Shown here piece by piece: positions 13,467 through 24,109 of a stretch of DNA of 64,000 nucleotides (position 1 is its first letter; the number at the start of each line of letters is the position of its first letter). The position numbers were made by a program, and so were the translations under genes. The notes under the pieces are model-generated. The model ran no database searches and was not told where the DNA came from. It saw only the letters and a list, made by a program, of their open reading frames with translations. Source of the stretch: Sthenelais limicola (lineage: Eukaryota > Annelida > Polychaeta > Phyllodocida > Sigalionidae); contig OW804096.1 of the NCBI GenBank assembly GCA_942159475.1, positions 106,304,194-106,368,193 of the forward strand. The letters run 5' to 3'.

Positions 13467-14870
13467 GAATAGCAGTTTGGGGCAGAACATGGTATGAGGG
13501 TGCATGACAAGGGCGCAGGATAGGCGAGGGACAAAGGGTGAGATGTCACTCTTGGGCCACCATATTAAGGTGAGGAGAAGATTGAGAGAGATGGAAATAT
13601 ACTGTGAGAGGAGAGAAAGATGTATCAAGGTAGATGGAGGAGGGAGAAAGGGAGAGAGGGAGGGACAGATAGGCATTGAGAAAGAAGATTGCTATACAGA
13701 AATGAAATTCTGAATCAGCCAGAACATGGGGTTTTTACTCATTCTCTTAGTTTTTTACACGAATTGAATGATGTCTCAACTTTCATCTCATCATTTATGA
13801 TTTCATTAGTCTTACCACTGTACACGTTGCATAAGCGTCTGTGGGTGACATTCTTTGGCAAATAAATCTTTCGCATTTTTTCAGAATTATTATTGGGGGG
13901 GGGGGGGGGCAGGCCCCCAATATAATTATTGGGGGGGGGGGGGGCAACCCCTTGCTCCCCCCCCCCCGATTCCGCCGCGCCTGTAATTATAGGCCTAGGC
14001 CTACAATAATTAAAGGAAAACTATGATGGTTTTTCGTGGACCACCCTAAGCTATACCTCGAGGGACTCGATCATAATCAACGGATCTAGAAAAGCTTTAA
14101 TAGGTTGTTCTTGTATAAACAAAAACTCATACAAATTAGTTGGATAAAAATGTTAAATTCTAATTTCTATTTTCATGAAAACAAATAATGGAGCAAAGAC
14201 CGGATATTCCAAGAACTGAACAAAAATAGGCCAACTAGCCTAATGGTAGCCTAATAAAACTAGATAGTCTGCCTATCTCTACAGTACTGCTTAAACAGTA
14301 GCGATAGCACTATAGTGTTGGGTCAGCTCATACCCCTGACTAAATAAAAAAGGCCTAGGCCTATTTGGGGATGCGCACGTGATTTGATAGATATCGAGAC
14401 CATGTTCCACACATAGCAATCTTATTCTAGGCTAATCGACATGAGGACAAATGCACAAGATATGAGTTTCTCTTGAAATAATGGTCATATGTAGGTTTAA
14501 AGTGATTTTCTACACAGCATGCAAACATTGATTTATTCCTTCCTGATTCGACAATAGATGCTAAAAAAGATATTCAAAATCGAAATGTTATCCTAGTGTT
14601 TCCAGGGATAAAAAAACAACATCCAAAGAGAATTCCTTCATCATTGCTTTAGCTAATACCAGCTGCAGGTATTGTCAACATGCAATACTAATGAGAAGGG
14701 ATTATGTAAGGAAGGTGCTTATTATGCATAGCTACCGGGATTAATCATTCGAACGCCTACATCGGTATAGATGGCCTCAAAGGGACAGGAGAGCATAATT
14801 ATGTATAATGTATAGGCTATACATGTAGGTTCGCCTAAATACAGTTATTCACGGAAAAGTCCATCAATGT
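13467..14870. other. Non-coding stretch with purine-rich tract and G-run repeat copy 2
   Basis: A purine-rich AGAGGGAGAAAG-type tract occupies about 13560-13690. Two G runs (about 13893-13908 and 13931-13944), each after AATTATTGGG or TTATTGGG, precede a C run and TCCGCCGCGCCT (13970-13982), the inverted relative of the repeat at 7831. TAGGCCTA words cluster at 13990-14003 and 14351-14363. No gene was recognised. Confidence 0.45.
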
Positions 14871-14874
14871 TTAA

Positions 14875-15602
14875 GGGTTCTCGAGCCTATTTGAGCGCTA
14901 TATATTCAGCAGTGGCGATTTCTGGAACTAATACCTAATATGGATAATTAAAGATTTTGTCTTTCCCATTCACTCATATCATTAAATATGCATATTTGAA
15001 ATATATGGAGGTGATAATACCAATTAAAAAATATCTGGTGTGTTTCTGGACACGATAATCATTAAAGATCAAATTTTGGGTCAATCTATGTATCATACGT
15101 TTACCCCCACCCCCTATCAATATGAATGGTACAAAACTGATTTCAGTTTTTGAATCACTGAGCTCCATATGCATTGTACAAACTCACATAGAATTTGGAA
15201 CTAATTTTGCGATTTAATTACAATTGTGACTATATTTAACTGAAACAAATCCGTATTTTTGCAATTTCATATATTTCAGAACGCCCTCACAAAAAAACAG
15301 TGAAAACTATATTTTTTTCTTTTATAACAAAGAAGACACTCCCAGGCAGCATATATTACAGTTTTTAAAAAATCTATATATACGGGTTCTTGGTGAGAAA
15401 TACAAATAGGTTTTGAAAAGTCATCATTTTCCATAGGAACCAATAGTAAAAGGGTCCAAATGTTTGCCACCCCATATTTCAAAAACTAGACGGTGAATCA
15501 ATTTTAAAAATCATATGTGGCCTTGGGATATCATGATCATATGTACAAATGATTCAAGTTTAGGAAAAATCTATATATTTTTTTAAATAGGCTCGAGAAC
15601 CC
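14875..15602. mobile_element. 728-bp TTAA-flanked MITE with 18-bp inverted ends GGGTTCTCGAGCCTATTT
   Basis: Perfect 18-bp inverted repeats (14875-14892 and 15585-15602) are each bordered by TTAA (14871-14874 and 15603-15606), the target-duplication type used by piggyBac and Kolobok transposons. There is no coding capacity. Its right end occurs a second time at 18525-18542, beyond the DIRS-like segment. The GGG start fits Kolobok-type termini better than the CCC start usual for piggyBac; this choice is inference. Confidence 0.75.
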
Positions 15603-15610
15603 TTAAGCTG
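15575..15610 (+). repeat. 36-bp direct repeat, left copy flanking the DIRS-like segment
   Basis: This copy and 18515-18550 are identical over 36 bp (core AAATAGGCTCGAGAACCCTT). The repeat consists of the right end of the MITE at 14875-15602 plus its TTAA and the following GCTG. It brackets the DIRS-like segment exactly, so it looks like a duplication made when that segment was inserted. Confidence 0.8.
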
Positions 15611-15677
15611 TGGCTAGACCTCACAGATTTGGTGGTAGCTGCCATGGCGTTCCACTGAAGCTTCCGAACCTCGGCGT

Positions 15678-16217
15678 CTAGGTTGCCTGTAGGGAAGATA
15701 TTGCAGATGGTACAAGACACACGTTTTTAGCAAAGCAGGCATGAAAGATATATTTTAGAATGTCGACTAGGTGAGGGCATAAGGCTCTGCCTTTAGATAG
15801 CATGTGGACACAGGCACGGGTGTTACACACGACCAGAATGGCACTATCATTAAAATCCCTTGATGGCAGGGCCCGATGGAGCACAGAGGCAAAGGAGCAT
15901 AGTTCACATGAAGAAGGGCTAGCAAAGCAGCAAGGGGGCAGATTTATGGCACACGGGTTGATGTCCAGTTGGAAGCCGATGAACTCTGAATCAGACAGGG
16001 CATATGTACCGACAACAGTGACACTGCCAAGAGAGGCAGCATATGAGGAAGAAGATATCCATGCTATGTAGTCCCAGTCAGTCGTTGAGGCAGAGAGCAT
16101 GCATGACACCCCGTTGAAGTAGTTCATGTTCACGTACCACCAGTGAAGATCAGAGATCATTGCAGATGAAAGGCGCCTTTTTTCAGTAGATGACATGGAT
16201 TTTAGAAGATCAAACAC
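15678..16217 (-). pseudogene. DIRS-like RNase H domain fragment
   Basis: This is a 179-codon frame that overlaps the end of the RT frame in another phase. Its start contains LLKSMSSTEKRRLSSAMISD followed by DLHWWYVNMNYFNG, the linker typically found between RT and RNase H in DIRS elements. Further on, SEFIGFQLDIN and AILVVCNTRACVHML resemble the RNase H core of such elements. The frame change at about 16215-16235 relative to the RT frame and the stop at 15678 indicate decay. Confidence 0.65.
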
Positions 16218-17316
16218 AGCATTAATGTATATATACGGCCACCCGCAATGACCTTACCGCAATGTGATAAGATGCCCGCAAGGCGCTGAAGTTGGGTCTT
16301 TGTAGCCCTTTTGCGGCCAGAGAAGAATAGTAACTCGGAGTGAAGTCTGACCATTTTGTCCTCGGGTAGGCTCAGTGTCATGGACGAGGAGTCGAGGTTT
16401 ATGCCTAAAAATCTACACACCTGAGAAGGACCAGTGACCTTCTTCCACGCTATGTAGAAGCCTAAACGTCTGAGCACTGACAAGAGAAATGACTGAGTGT
16501 TCAGGGTCTCCTCCATTGTACTACCCCAATATATGAAGTCGTCCAAGTAGCTTCTGCAATTAAACCCACGCCGAAGTAGCATGCGTGACACACAGTCTGT
16601 GACACGATGAAAAACAAAGGGGGCGGCCCCAAAACAGATAGCATTGTCAACTAAACAAGTGGGATGGCCGAGTACATTCCATTTGAGGCCGAAATAGGTC
16701 CTTTGCGAAGGGTGGAGCAATAATGAAAGATACGCACTCGACAGGTCCACCACTCCCATGAGGGCACCACGTGGAACTGCCAGTGATATGTCATCTATAG
16801 AGACCAAGCTAAATTTTGACACGACCTCATTTGTGTAGTTGTTAACAGAGAGCCCGTCCGGGAGGCTGCAGTCCGTTATAGGCCTGATCCCTCCGTCGGG
16901 CTTTGGCACAGCCCCGATAGCGAGAGTCCACTATTGAAAGTTTGCCAGTTCTGATCTCTGATGTAATTAAAGCGTCTAGCTTGGTAAAGGAGGCTGGCGA
17001 AAAACAGGAGCTATAATTGTCTGCGGAGTAGCCTTGTATCACCGCATCTTTGTTTAGTAAGCGAAACCCCGACATGATGCCGTCCAGGAAGTAATGCGAG
17101 TCGGGGTCCCAGATGTCGTTGAAAAGAAGCATGTATGCCCACATTGAAGGGTTGAGCTGAGATCTTATTCCCTGTATGATATGGTCGGACCCCACTTCCC
17201 GGCATTGATGTACTAATGAGTTAAAATCGGGCTCAGAAATGATCGAAGACACTGAGGCACAGGGCATATTTTCACTCACCGGAAGCGATGGTCCGCCATC
17301 TTGGTTGTTTACCACG
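16202..17316 (-). pseudogene. DIRS-like reverse transcriptase, broken by a frameshift
   Basis: The RT core is clear in the frame 16909-16202: PKPDGGIRPITDCSLPDG, then MGVVDLSSAYLSLLLHPS (first catalytic Asp), FGAAPFVFHRVTD, and CRSYLDDFIYWG with the YLDD motif. This arrangement is typical of DIRS-type RT. The amino-terminal part lies in the neighbouring frame (17316 to about 16915, ending TSEIRTGKLSIVDS). The change of frame near 16915-16925 therefore interrupts the gene just before the RT core. Another frame change follows at the RNase H junction. Confidence 0.8.
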
Positions 17317-18297
17317 CTACTCTGCGCCTCCGCCACCGGAGACGTCAGACCAACGAAAGGTGCTGCTGCGTGACTGGCAGACATCGGCCGTATGACTCGC
17401 TGACAGGCACAATGCGCAGACATGTTTCCTCTTACATGGCACAGAACACTTTTTCGTCGGGTGCTGATAGTTGTATATCCAGCAGATGTCAGACGGCCAA
17501 TGTTCGAAGTTGAATAACGGGTCGTATTTATCCTCACCCGCCATTCTGCGTGCCGGCCTGACCACAACCTTGCGAGCGTAGCGAGGAGCAGCTGACACCG
17601 AAAGGTGTTTCAAGGTAGTAAACGCCTTCATATTTTCAGGGCTGAAGAAAGTACTCGCTAGTTGAAGCTCGACGTGTACCCAATCCCTTAGCTTGCCTTC
17701 CAAGACAGCATCCGTAACAGATCTTCCATAGCGAATTAGAGCCAATTTCACGTAATCTTTGCTGATTGATTTACTAGCCACAAAGGTCATGTGTAAGCCG
17801 TATCCCATCGGGTCAACACCATTAGATATGAGGTAGTTAAGGACTGACATGCAGCCGAACAGTAACTCACGTATAGTCATTTGTTCCGCTTTCTTTTCAG
17901 TGATCAGGTGGCTCTCTGGCCGCAGCTTCGCTAAGTCGGGTACGCGAGACAAGTCCAGTCCCCGCGTCAGGTTGGGCGGCGAGATGTCAAAGCCCTTGGA
18001 GTTTCGCCCGCCTGGGGCTCTCGGAGAATTCATGGAGTTGTTCATCTCAGCCAGTTGTGCCTCAAGGGAACAAGTCTTTGATTCAATCTGTAGACGTTCC
18101 ATTTTGACTCTCTGGGCAGCAACCATGGACTCTAGCCAGACTTGATACTCGGCGGAGCCTCGGGCCGCGGTAGTCTGCTCGATCTCCAAGTCTTTCGCCA
18201 TGTCCTGCAACGTAAATCCTGTAGCCCCATCTTCCTTTAGTGTACAAGGAGGCTCCTTGTGCTTTTTGAAACACACCGGACAGTTTATGGTAGACAT
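17317..18297 (-). CDS. DIRS-like gag-type protein with Cys/His cluster
   Basis: An intact 326-codon frame starts at a true ATG (18295-18297). It opens with MSTINCPVCFKKHKEPPC, has a heptad-rich helix (about residues 55-90), a central helical segment (about 125-220), and ends with a Cys/His cluster, roughly CWIYNYQHPTKKC then CKRKHVCALCLSASHTADVC. Such a C-terminal cluster before the RT occurs in the first ORF of DIRS/Ngaro elements, where it is thought to bind nucleic acid. The start is supported by position 5' of the RT. Function is inferred from family context. Confidence 0.7.
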   Translation of the reverse strand: MSTINCPVCFKKHKEPPCTLKEDGATGFTLQDMAKDLEIEQTTAARGSAEYQVWLESMVAAQRVKMERLQIESKTCSLEAQLAEMNNSMNSPRAPGGRNSKGFDISPPNLTRGLDLSRVPDLAKLRPESHLITEKKAEQMTIRELLFGCMSVLNYLISNGVDPMGYGLHMTFVASKSISKDYVKLALIRYGRSVTDAVLEGKLRDWVHVELQLASTFFSPENMKAFTTLKHLSVSAAPRYARKVVVRPARRMAGEDKYDPLFNFEHWPSDICWIYNYQHPTKKCSVPCKRKHVCALCLSASHTADVCQSRSSTFRWSDVSGGGGAE

Positions 18298-18514
18298 CTC
18301 GGATGCAGAGGAAGAATCTTTCTCGATTTAAAATTTTTTGCGACTCCCTCGTCTTCTGAGATGGCTGGGAAGATGGCGACTGCCGTCTCGTCACTGAGAC
18401 GCAGCCGTCTCCCAGGCGAAAGTTCTAAGTCGTCCTGGCGACCGCCCTATGACGTCCGGTCCGGTCCGCGCGCCTTCCTATGATTTATACCTATATTCCC
18501 ATGGAATATACTCC

Positions 18515-18550
18515 ATATTTTTTTAAATAGGCTCGAGAACCCTTAAGCTG
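18515..18550 (+). repeat. 36-bp direct repeat, right copy flanking the DIRS-like segment
   Basis: Identical to 15575-15610. It contains the MITE end and the TTAA at 18543-18546, followed by GCTG and then what appears to be the original flank (GTATAATTGG). Confidence 0.8.
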
Positions 18551-19407
18551 GTATAATTGGTCCCAGGAAACAAATTGACGTTAACTTAAAGGGTATCACG
18601 CACGATGGGGACAACTTTACACTTTATGTTAGTTCATATTAATGTGATGAAGTTCTTCTTACAACTTAAAATTTATTTAATATTTTAATATCAAAATAGC
18701 CGGTTGAAGTGGTGAGAGAGAATAATCACAGTAGGGACCTGCATCCAGGCAAAACACATGCATGGGTCCAGAAATTTAGCCCGCTAGCTATAGGCCTACA
18801 TGATATTATTTTATTTTCTGTTTTTGTTCTTATAGTTGTCGTTTTTCTCACTTTTAATGACTGCCCACCACTCCGCCCTCCTTCCACCACTCTCTCTTCC
18901 TTGTTAGTGTTAAGTGTTAGTGTGTAATACCTGCTCCACACAGTAGTGGCCGACACCACTACCGTGGGGGAGCAGGGAGGGAAGCGTGAGCCTACTAACC
19001 ACATGCATGCATGCACTAGAGTGAGAGGTGGTTGAAGCTATTTAAACATGGGGGGACAACAGGTAGAGGGAGGATGAATGTTTTCAAAACAGCATTTCTG
19101 TACCATGAACGCAGTAGTTTTTCCAGGCAAAAGGGTAGCTAACTAAGTCAAGTTTCTCTCAGGTGAATTACAGGTTGCAACTTACATGGGATAACAACCA
19201 AAGTTAGGCCATAAGGACGGGTCGTTCATATATGGGGAGAGGATGCTGATTCAGGGGGCGACAGGAAGAATTTCTGATGTGGGATTCCACCCTCATAGAG
19301 GGCGAGTCGGTCGCGCCTCGTCCAGTGCTATACACACTGAAAGGCCACTAAGGATAGAGAAACCCTTTATTTCCCAAGGAAAGCCTCCATGTTTTTATTG
19401 CCAATAC

Positions 19408-19906
19408 CTACAGTATAGTAGAGTTAACTCGCTGTGTAATATAGGAGTCGCCTAGAATGGCTGCTTCATCAATGTTTGAAATAATATCTTTCATTTTGCT
19501 CAGATTCTGTGAACAAATGTGCATTAAATCATTGAGTGAACCCGCCGGCGAAGGAGCTGACGATGACACCAATGACTGTGACATCACATCTTTCTCAAGC
19601 CCAGAGAGAGGGAGAGTATCCAAGTGTACCATCGAGTCGTTCATGGAAACATATGTCACCTCCATTTGATTTGTCGCCTGTCGATGGTAAGTGAGTCTTT
19701 TTTAGATCATCATTCAAGTCACCTAATTTGAAAACTATTTCAGCTTCAATAGACGACTGACGAGATTTAGGACCGGGTGACTGCTCGGGCGACTGTGCTA
19801 CGCCATGTCCGATCAGCGCCGTGGAGGTCATGATTTTATCATCTGATTTAGTATCAAAGCCTAAGAAGTCAGTGATCATACTGGTAACTGACGTTGTTTG
19901 GGCCAT
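19408..19906 (-). pseudogene. Unrecognised protein fragment with a frameshift
   Basis: Two overlapping minus-strand frames (19906-19595 and 19665-19408) read as one Ser/Thr-rich acidic protein with a frame change near 19660. The first part includes SMITDFLGFDTKSDDK and a PEQSPGPKS segment; the second includes GLEKDVMSQSLVSSSAPSPA and SQNLSKMKDIISNIDEA. I do not recognise the family. It could be part of a decayed mobile-element ORF or spurious, and the surrounding 18551-20200 shows nothing else. Confidence 0.25.
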
Positions 19907-20199
19907 TTGGAGTTGATTCTTTGCTAGACTTTAGGTAGGCAGATAGATATAATTGTAGTTACAGAGTTGATAAGTTCTTCGAGAGTGAGCAATAATAGGT
20001 AGTGGTCATGCCAAGGGTGACGTCTCAAATTTTTCAGCGAGTTTCAGTCGATTAGAGAGATTAAAATGTCAATGTCTTACTGTACCAAGTAGGTAGGAGC
20101 ATATTGTCTCAATATATCAGGTCCTGATGGGTTGATGTAATTATTATACCATTTGAGTGGTTATGATCTTGTCCATTCCTCTGTTTTTTTACGAAATTA

Positions 20200-21240
20200 G
20201 CTCTTGCTAGGCATGACGCACGTCAGGGGACGTCGCGGATTTTAGTTCCCTCGGAGGTGCCAAACCCCACGAGGCCACCCGATGTCACGACGAGAGGCAT
20301 TGGAAAACAAGTCTCCAGGAGGCCGATCAGGGATAACTCTGGAGTACTTGTGGGGCCTCTTCATAAATGACGAGAAATTGTCTGTTAACCTGGTCGTGCC
20401 TGTCGAAGGCATGGGTTAGGAAAAAAGTAAACAACGAGAAGTCATTTGGTCAATACATAAGGACAGTGGACACCTCCGTAAAGACCAACCCTTTACGCCA
20501 ATAGCTGTATGAGGCTGAGAGACGGGAACAGCTAGTATGGATCCATGAAGTGGACAGTGCCGGGATCGGGGTGAAATCAACCATATTCACTAGTAGTAAG
20601 AAGTCTAAGGCTGAGTATGTTCCTTATTCCTTGAAGAAAGGATACCGGATAACTGGTTTTGCGAGTGGTGTCAACCACTGGGTCGGTGAGTAGTCCTGGC
20701 CAGGCCACCAGCTATATAACTGCCGTGTGGGGAGGGACCAGGCAATAAACTTCAGCCAACACTCATAGTTGGTTGCTTTGCATTCTCTCTCTATCGGCAG
20801 ACTACTGGTTAGGCCGTTCGTGTGTGGGATATTACTAGTACTGTGATTTGAGTGTTCTCTCTTGTGTTCCAGGTTTGAGTAGCGTTCGGTGGATCGTGCC
20901 ATGAAAGGGCACTACGGAAGTAGTTGGGACTGTTTCGTGTCAGTCCCTCTACCGCAAAGTAGTCCCGGTGTCTCGCTCTCATGAGTGACGACGAAGGAAA
21001 ACATGTGGCGGACACCTCAAACATTGAGGAGTCCACTGCCGATCGTAAACAATGCGTGTGTCGTGAGCGCGCCAGTCAACTAAAATGTGATGTTGACGGT
21101 CCATCCAGTCATTCTGACTCGGATGGCTGTCCCACGACGGAAGGTCTTAAGGACCCCGATGCGGCAGCCAGCAAGTTCTGTGAGCGATAACTGAGCTTCT
21201 GTGAGCGATAACTGAGCACCACGCCACCTCCAGGGTTTAA
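20200..21240 (+). other. Possible LTR-like promoter segment and short ORF
   Basis: This GC-richer stretch differs from its surroundings. It has a CTATATAAC TATA-like box (about 20711-20719) followed about 25 nt later by GCAATAAA, the spacing expected in retroelement LTRs. A 69-codon ORF (20981-21190) starts ATGAGTGACGACGAAGG and encodes an acidic, Ser-rich, Cys-containing peptide of unknown family. I found no second LTR and no clear primer site, so this could be a solo LTR plus gag remnant or an unrelated promoter. Confidence 0.25.
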
Positions 21241-21480
21241 TGGCGCGAACTACCAACGCTTGAATATGTCCCTTTTCTTTTAGTCCGTAACACCGTGTTA
21301 TTTGATATTAGTCCTTTTTTGTAGGGATATGTGACTTCTCTGTGACTTTACCGTTGGAAAGGCACTGAAAAGTTGACCGTGAAACTCCTGGATTCTCACT
21401 AATCTGAAAAAAAAAGCTGTCGAAAAGTATCGACCGTCTTTTGGCTCTCAGGCTAAACCGAAAGTCCTCTCATACCTATT

Positions 21481-21915
21481 TTTCTCTCCCATGCAACCCC
21501 ATCTCCGATTCCCCCCTGCTCCCTCCCCTCTTCCTAATGTTCCCCCTCCTTGCTCTCTCTCCCTTCCCTCTGTCCCTTCCCCTACATCCTCTCCCTCCGG
21601 TCCCCCTCTCTCCCCACACTACCCCCTCTCCCTCTTTTCCCTTCGCCTCTTCTGTCTCTCATACCTGCTTTTCTCTCCCAACCCCATCTCCGATACACCC
21701 CTCACCCTCCCCTCCTCGCTTTCTCTCCCTTCCCTCTGTCCTTTCCCATACATCCTCTCCCTCCCCTCCTTTTTTCCCTGCCCCTCTTCTTTCCCTCCCC
21801 CTCCCCCTCTTCTATTTCCCCACTCTCTCCCTTTGCCTCACCCTCCTACACCCTTTTCCTCCCATACCCCCACCCTCTCCCACCCCTCTTCTTCACTCTC
21901 CCACTCCTCTGCATG
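21481..21915 (+). repeat. Pyrimidine-rich low-complexity tract
   Basis: About 430 bp of almost pure C/T on the plus strand (CTCTCCCTCCC-type) with internal repetition. Three overlapping open frames exist only because such sequence lacks stop codons; they are not genes. Confidence 0.85.
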
Positions 21916-22182
21916 TAGTCGGGTCCCCCTTGAAAGTATTTTTGTATTTAAAATATTTCTATTCAGCACAAAACATTATGTAACGAATACACTATATCTC
22001 AGTCATTGCTGACTACTATAACTCAAGTATAATTATGTAGAAAAAATGGAAAAACCATAAATTGATCATTGATATACACATAACACAATGGGGTAGGTGC
22101 ATAATATTCACTTAAACGTTACGTGAGTCACGTACATATTTAAGTGACCCACGTAAGTCCAATCAGGGTGCCAAATACTTAA

Positions 22183-22738
22183 AGGGTCAGTTAATGGGTT
22201 CATGGTCACTTTTAGGACAACAAACTTCATGGAGCCATCAATACAACATCCAAGTCTCAATTTTTTTACCTCCATTTATGGCTAACTAATAGTCACTTAC
22301 AGGCCCGAATTGAGAAAGCTTACTTGAAAAGGTCTGTTTAGCACAAGAGGACACTGAGAGTGCTGTGTGACGTCACAGAGGCGCGCCAGAAATGAACATA
22401 ATATCCCTACTTTCCTCCCTAATCTCCCAGCAATTGAAACAGTTCTGATCAGAGAACTATATTCCTGTAACACAGTTTGTTTGTTAGCTTTTCTTTTGGT
22501 CTCACACCTGCTAGTAAAACTCCTTTCACCCACCCCACCCTCCTTCTTTCTAGCAGCAATTATGAGAGTTGTTTGTTATGTTCATTGCATGTACATTTCA
22601 AGATTGGCGCACCTTTATGACGTAGGCAAACAATGGAGTGTTAAACTGTGGAACTAATTTTTCACTGCTTTAAATGGGTAAATTCAATAATAGCAAGGAA
22701 ATGGATTTGCTCATAATATTTGGGGGTTTACTGACCCT
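22183..22738. mobile_element. 556-bp Kolobok-type MITE (TTAA flanks, AGGGTCAGT ends)
   Basis: Left end TTAA-AGGGTCAGT and right end ACTGACCCT-TTAA form inverted repeats of 9 bp (extending imperfectly), flanked by TTAA at 22179-22182 and 22739-22742. TTAAAGG-type termini are described for the Kolobok (T2) superfamily. No transposase ORF is present. Removing the element reconnects the host repeat around a single TTAA, which supports the boundaries. Confidence 0.75.
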
Positions 22739-22833
22739 TTAATTTAAAAGTTACGTGAGTCACTTAAATTTTAAGTGACTCACGTAGTCCAAATCGCGGT
22801 GCCAAATACTTAAATAGGCTTCACGTAAGGTTT

Positions 22834-22910
22834 AAGTGACACTTAAAGTGGCTCAAAATTACGTTGCCTCCCCTGGGCAACGTAATTTTGAGCCACTTTA
22901 AGTGTCACTT
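22834..22910. repeat. 35-bp perfect hairpin
   Basis: Arms 22834-22868 and 22876-22910 are perfectly complementary over 35 bp, around a 7-nt loop (TCCCCTG). The left arm starts AAGTGACACTTAAAGTGGC. It lies at the edge of the palindrome-rich repeat and may be a transposon end or a cruciform-forming sequence. Confidence 0.85.
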
Positions 22911-22925
22911 TAAGAGGGCTTAAAT

Positions 22926-24105
22926 CCACATTATTATAATGAAAATGACCCTTAATTCTTCCAATTTTTTCAGGATATACTCAGCACAACTGCAGTTGTA
23001 TACCACATAAAAATAAATATGTTTCAAGAAGATATGATTTTTCACTAAATTTGACATATATATCGTCACCCATAGGCCAATATGTGATGTGTTTCAGGAA
23101 AATGAGTTGCAAGATGCAAAATTAATATTTTCCAATGTGATTTATTCACTCTAATATAATACTTTGAATAAATAAACATCATTAAAATCCATTTTAACAT
23201 TATTATGAATAGATATACAATTATGTAAGGTACATAATTATCTATTAGGATTGGACAGATGAAAAAGAGAAATGATGAGAGATGATTAGGTTTGTATCTA
23301 TGGAGTACATAATTCTTTGAGGTGGGAGTGATATTGATGAGTCCCAATCAGTCAATCACTGGCCAATTAATCGCTGGCCGCAATCTCAAACCACATACCA
23401 CATCAAAGGAGGCCCCATAGATGGTCTACATGCCTGAGATATCGTTTTTCACTGGCCCTATAGCATTAATGATTCTCTTCTTCAAGATTCTTTTTGGGCC
23501 ATTCTCATTCTCATTCTCTTTTGGGCTCAAATATTAAGGAATCTAGAGCCCAAAACGTGAGGAAAGGTCCTTTTTGCAATTTTTGCATAGGAATAGCATT
23601 GCATGAAAATATCACAAATATTTATATTTGATAATAGTCATAACTAGATATGTTTTAATGATAAAAAAAGTTTTAGAAAAACTGCCACAGTCTTGCGAAA
23701 TCTTCACCGAAAAAATTGGATTTTAATCAACGAAAGGGCCATTCTAGGGCCAACATTTAACTATGCAATTCCACATTTAGTACATTTTGTTGTGTATATT
23801 AGTGTGTTATGCTAATTTTGAGATATCAATTTTCTATTTTTTTTTATTCATTTTAGGCCTATAATATATTTAAACAGTATCATTGAAAACACAGTATTCC
23901 CCATTGCCTAATGATTATTATCATTATGAATATAAATCAAGTTAGCAAGCTACATTTAATTTGAAATAGAAGAACCATTGGGGAAAACAGCATAATAATT
24001 ACCATCTCAATTCAAATGCTTTAAAATCTTAAAATATATTATTGGCTTACACATTGAATCACCAGGCCCGCATTCTTAATTCCTAATTAATTCTGAATAT
24101 TTAAG
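22926..24105. other. Non-coding AT-rich stretch
   Basis: No gene was recognised. A segment at about 23080-23115 (TGTGATGTGTTTCAGGAAAATGAGT) matches copies at about 9125-9150 and, inverted, about 8678-8708, so a piece of the same dispersed repeat lies here. The rest shows no structure I can name. Confidence 0.4.
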
Positions 24106-24109
24106 AAAC

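Larger units (their letters stand above)
15611..18514 (-). mobile_element. DIRS-like (tyrosine recombinase-type) retroelement, 3'-truncated
   Basis: On the minus strand the order is a gag-like ORF (18297-17317), RT (about 17310-16202) and RNase H (16217-15678). This is the order known for DIRS/Ngaro-type elements, which use a tyrosine recombinase rather than an integrase. The expected recombinase is missing: after the RNase H only a short stretch in another frame (LDAEVRKLQWNAMAATTKSV) precedes the boundary at 15611. No LTR is present. The element is flanked by a 36-bp direct duplication of host sequence, which is unusual for recombinase-mediated integration. Confidence 0.75.
22086..22925. 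repeat. Palindrome-rich repeat family with ACGTGAGTCAC words, interrupted by a MITE
   Basis: Units such as GTTACGTGAGTCAC...TGCCAAATACTTA occur at about 22118-22180 and again at about 22750-22812. The second unit holds the near-perfect inverted repeat ACGTGAGTCACTTAAA / TTTTAAGTGACTCACGT. The word GGGGTAGGTGCATAA near 22090 reappears inverted at about 48836-48853 beside a related palindromic region (48658-48860), so this is a dispersed family. The MITE at 22183-22738 was inserted into it later. Confidence 0.65.

Noticed and set aside
21441..22012. Three overlapping proline/serine-rich open frames of 122-180 codons
   Set aside because: They lie on a nearly pure pyrimidine tract that lacks stop codons in all frames; composition explains them.
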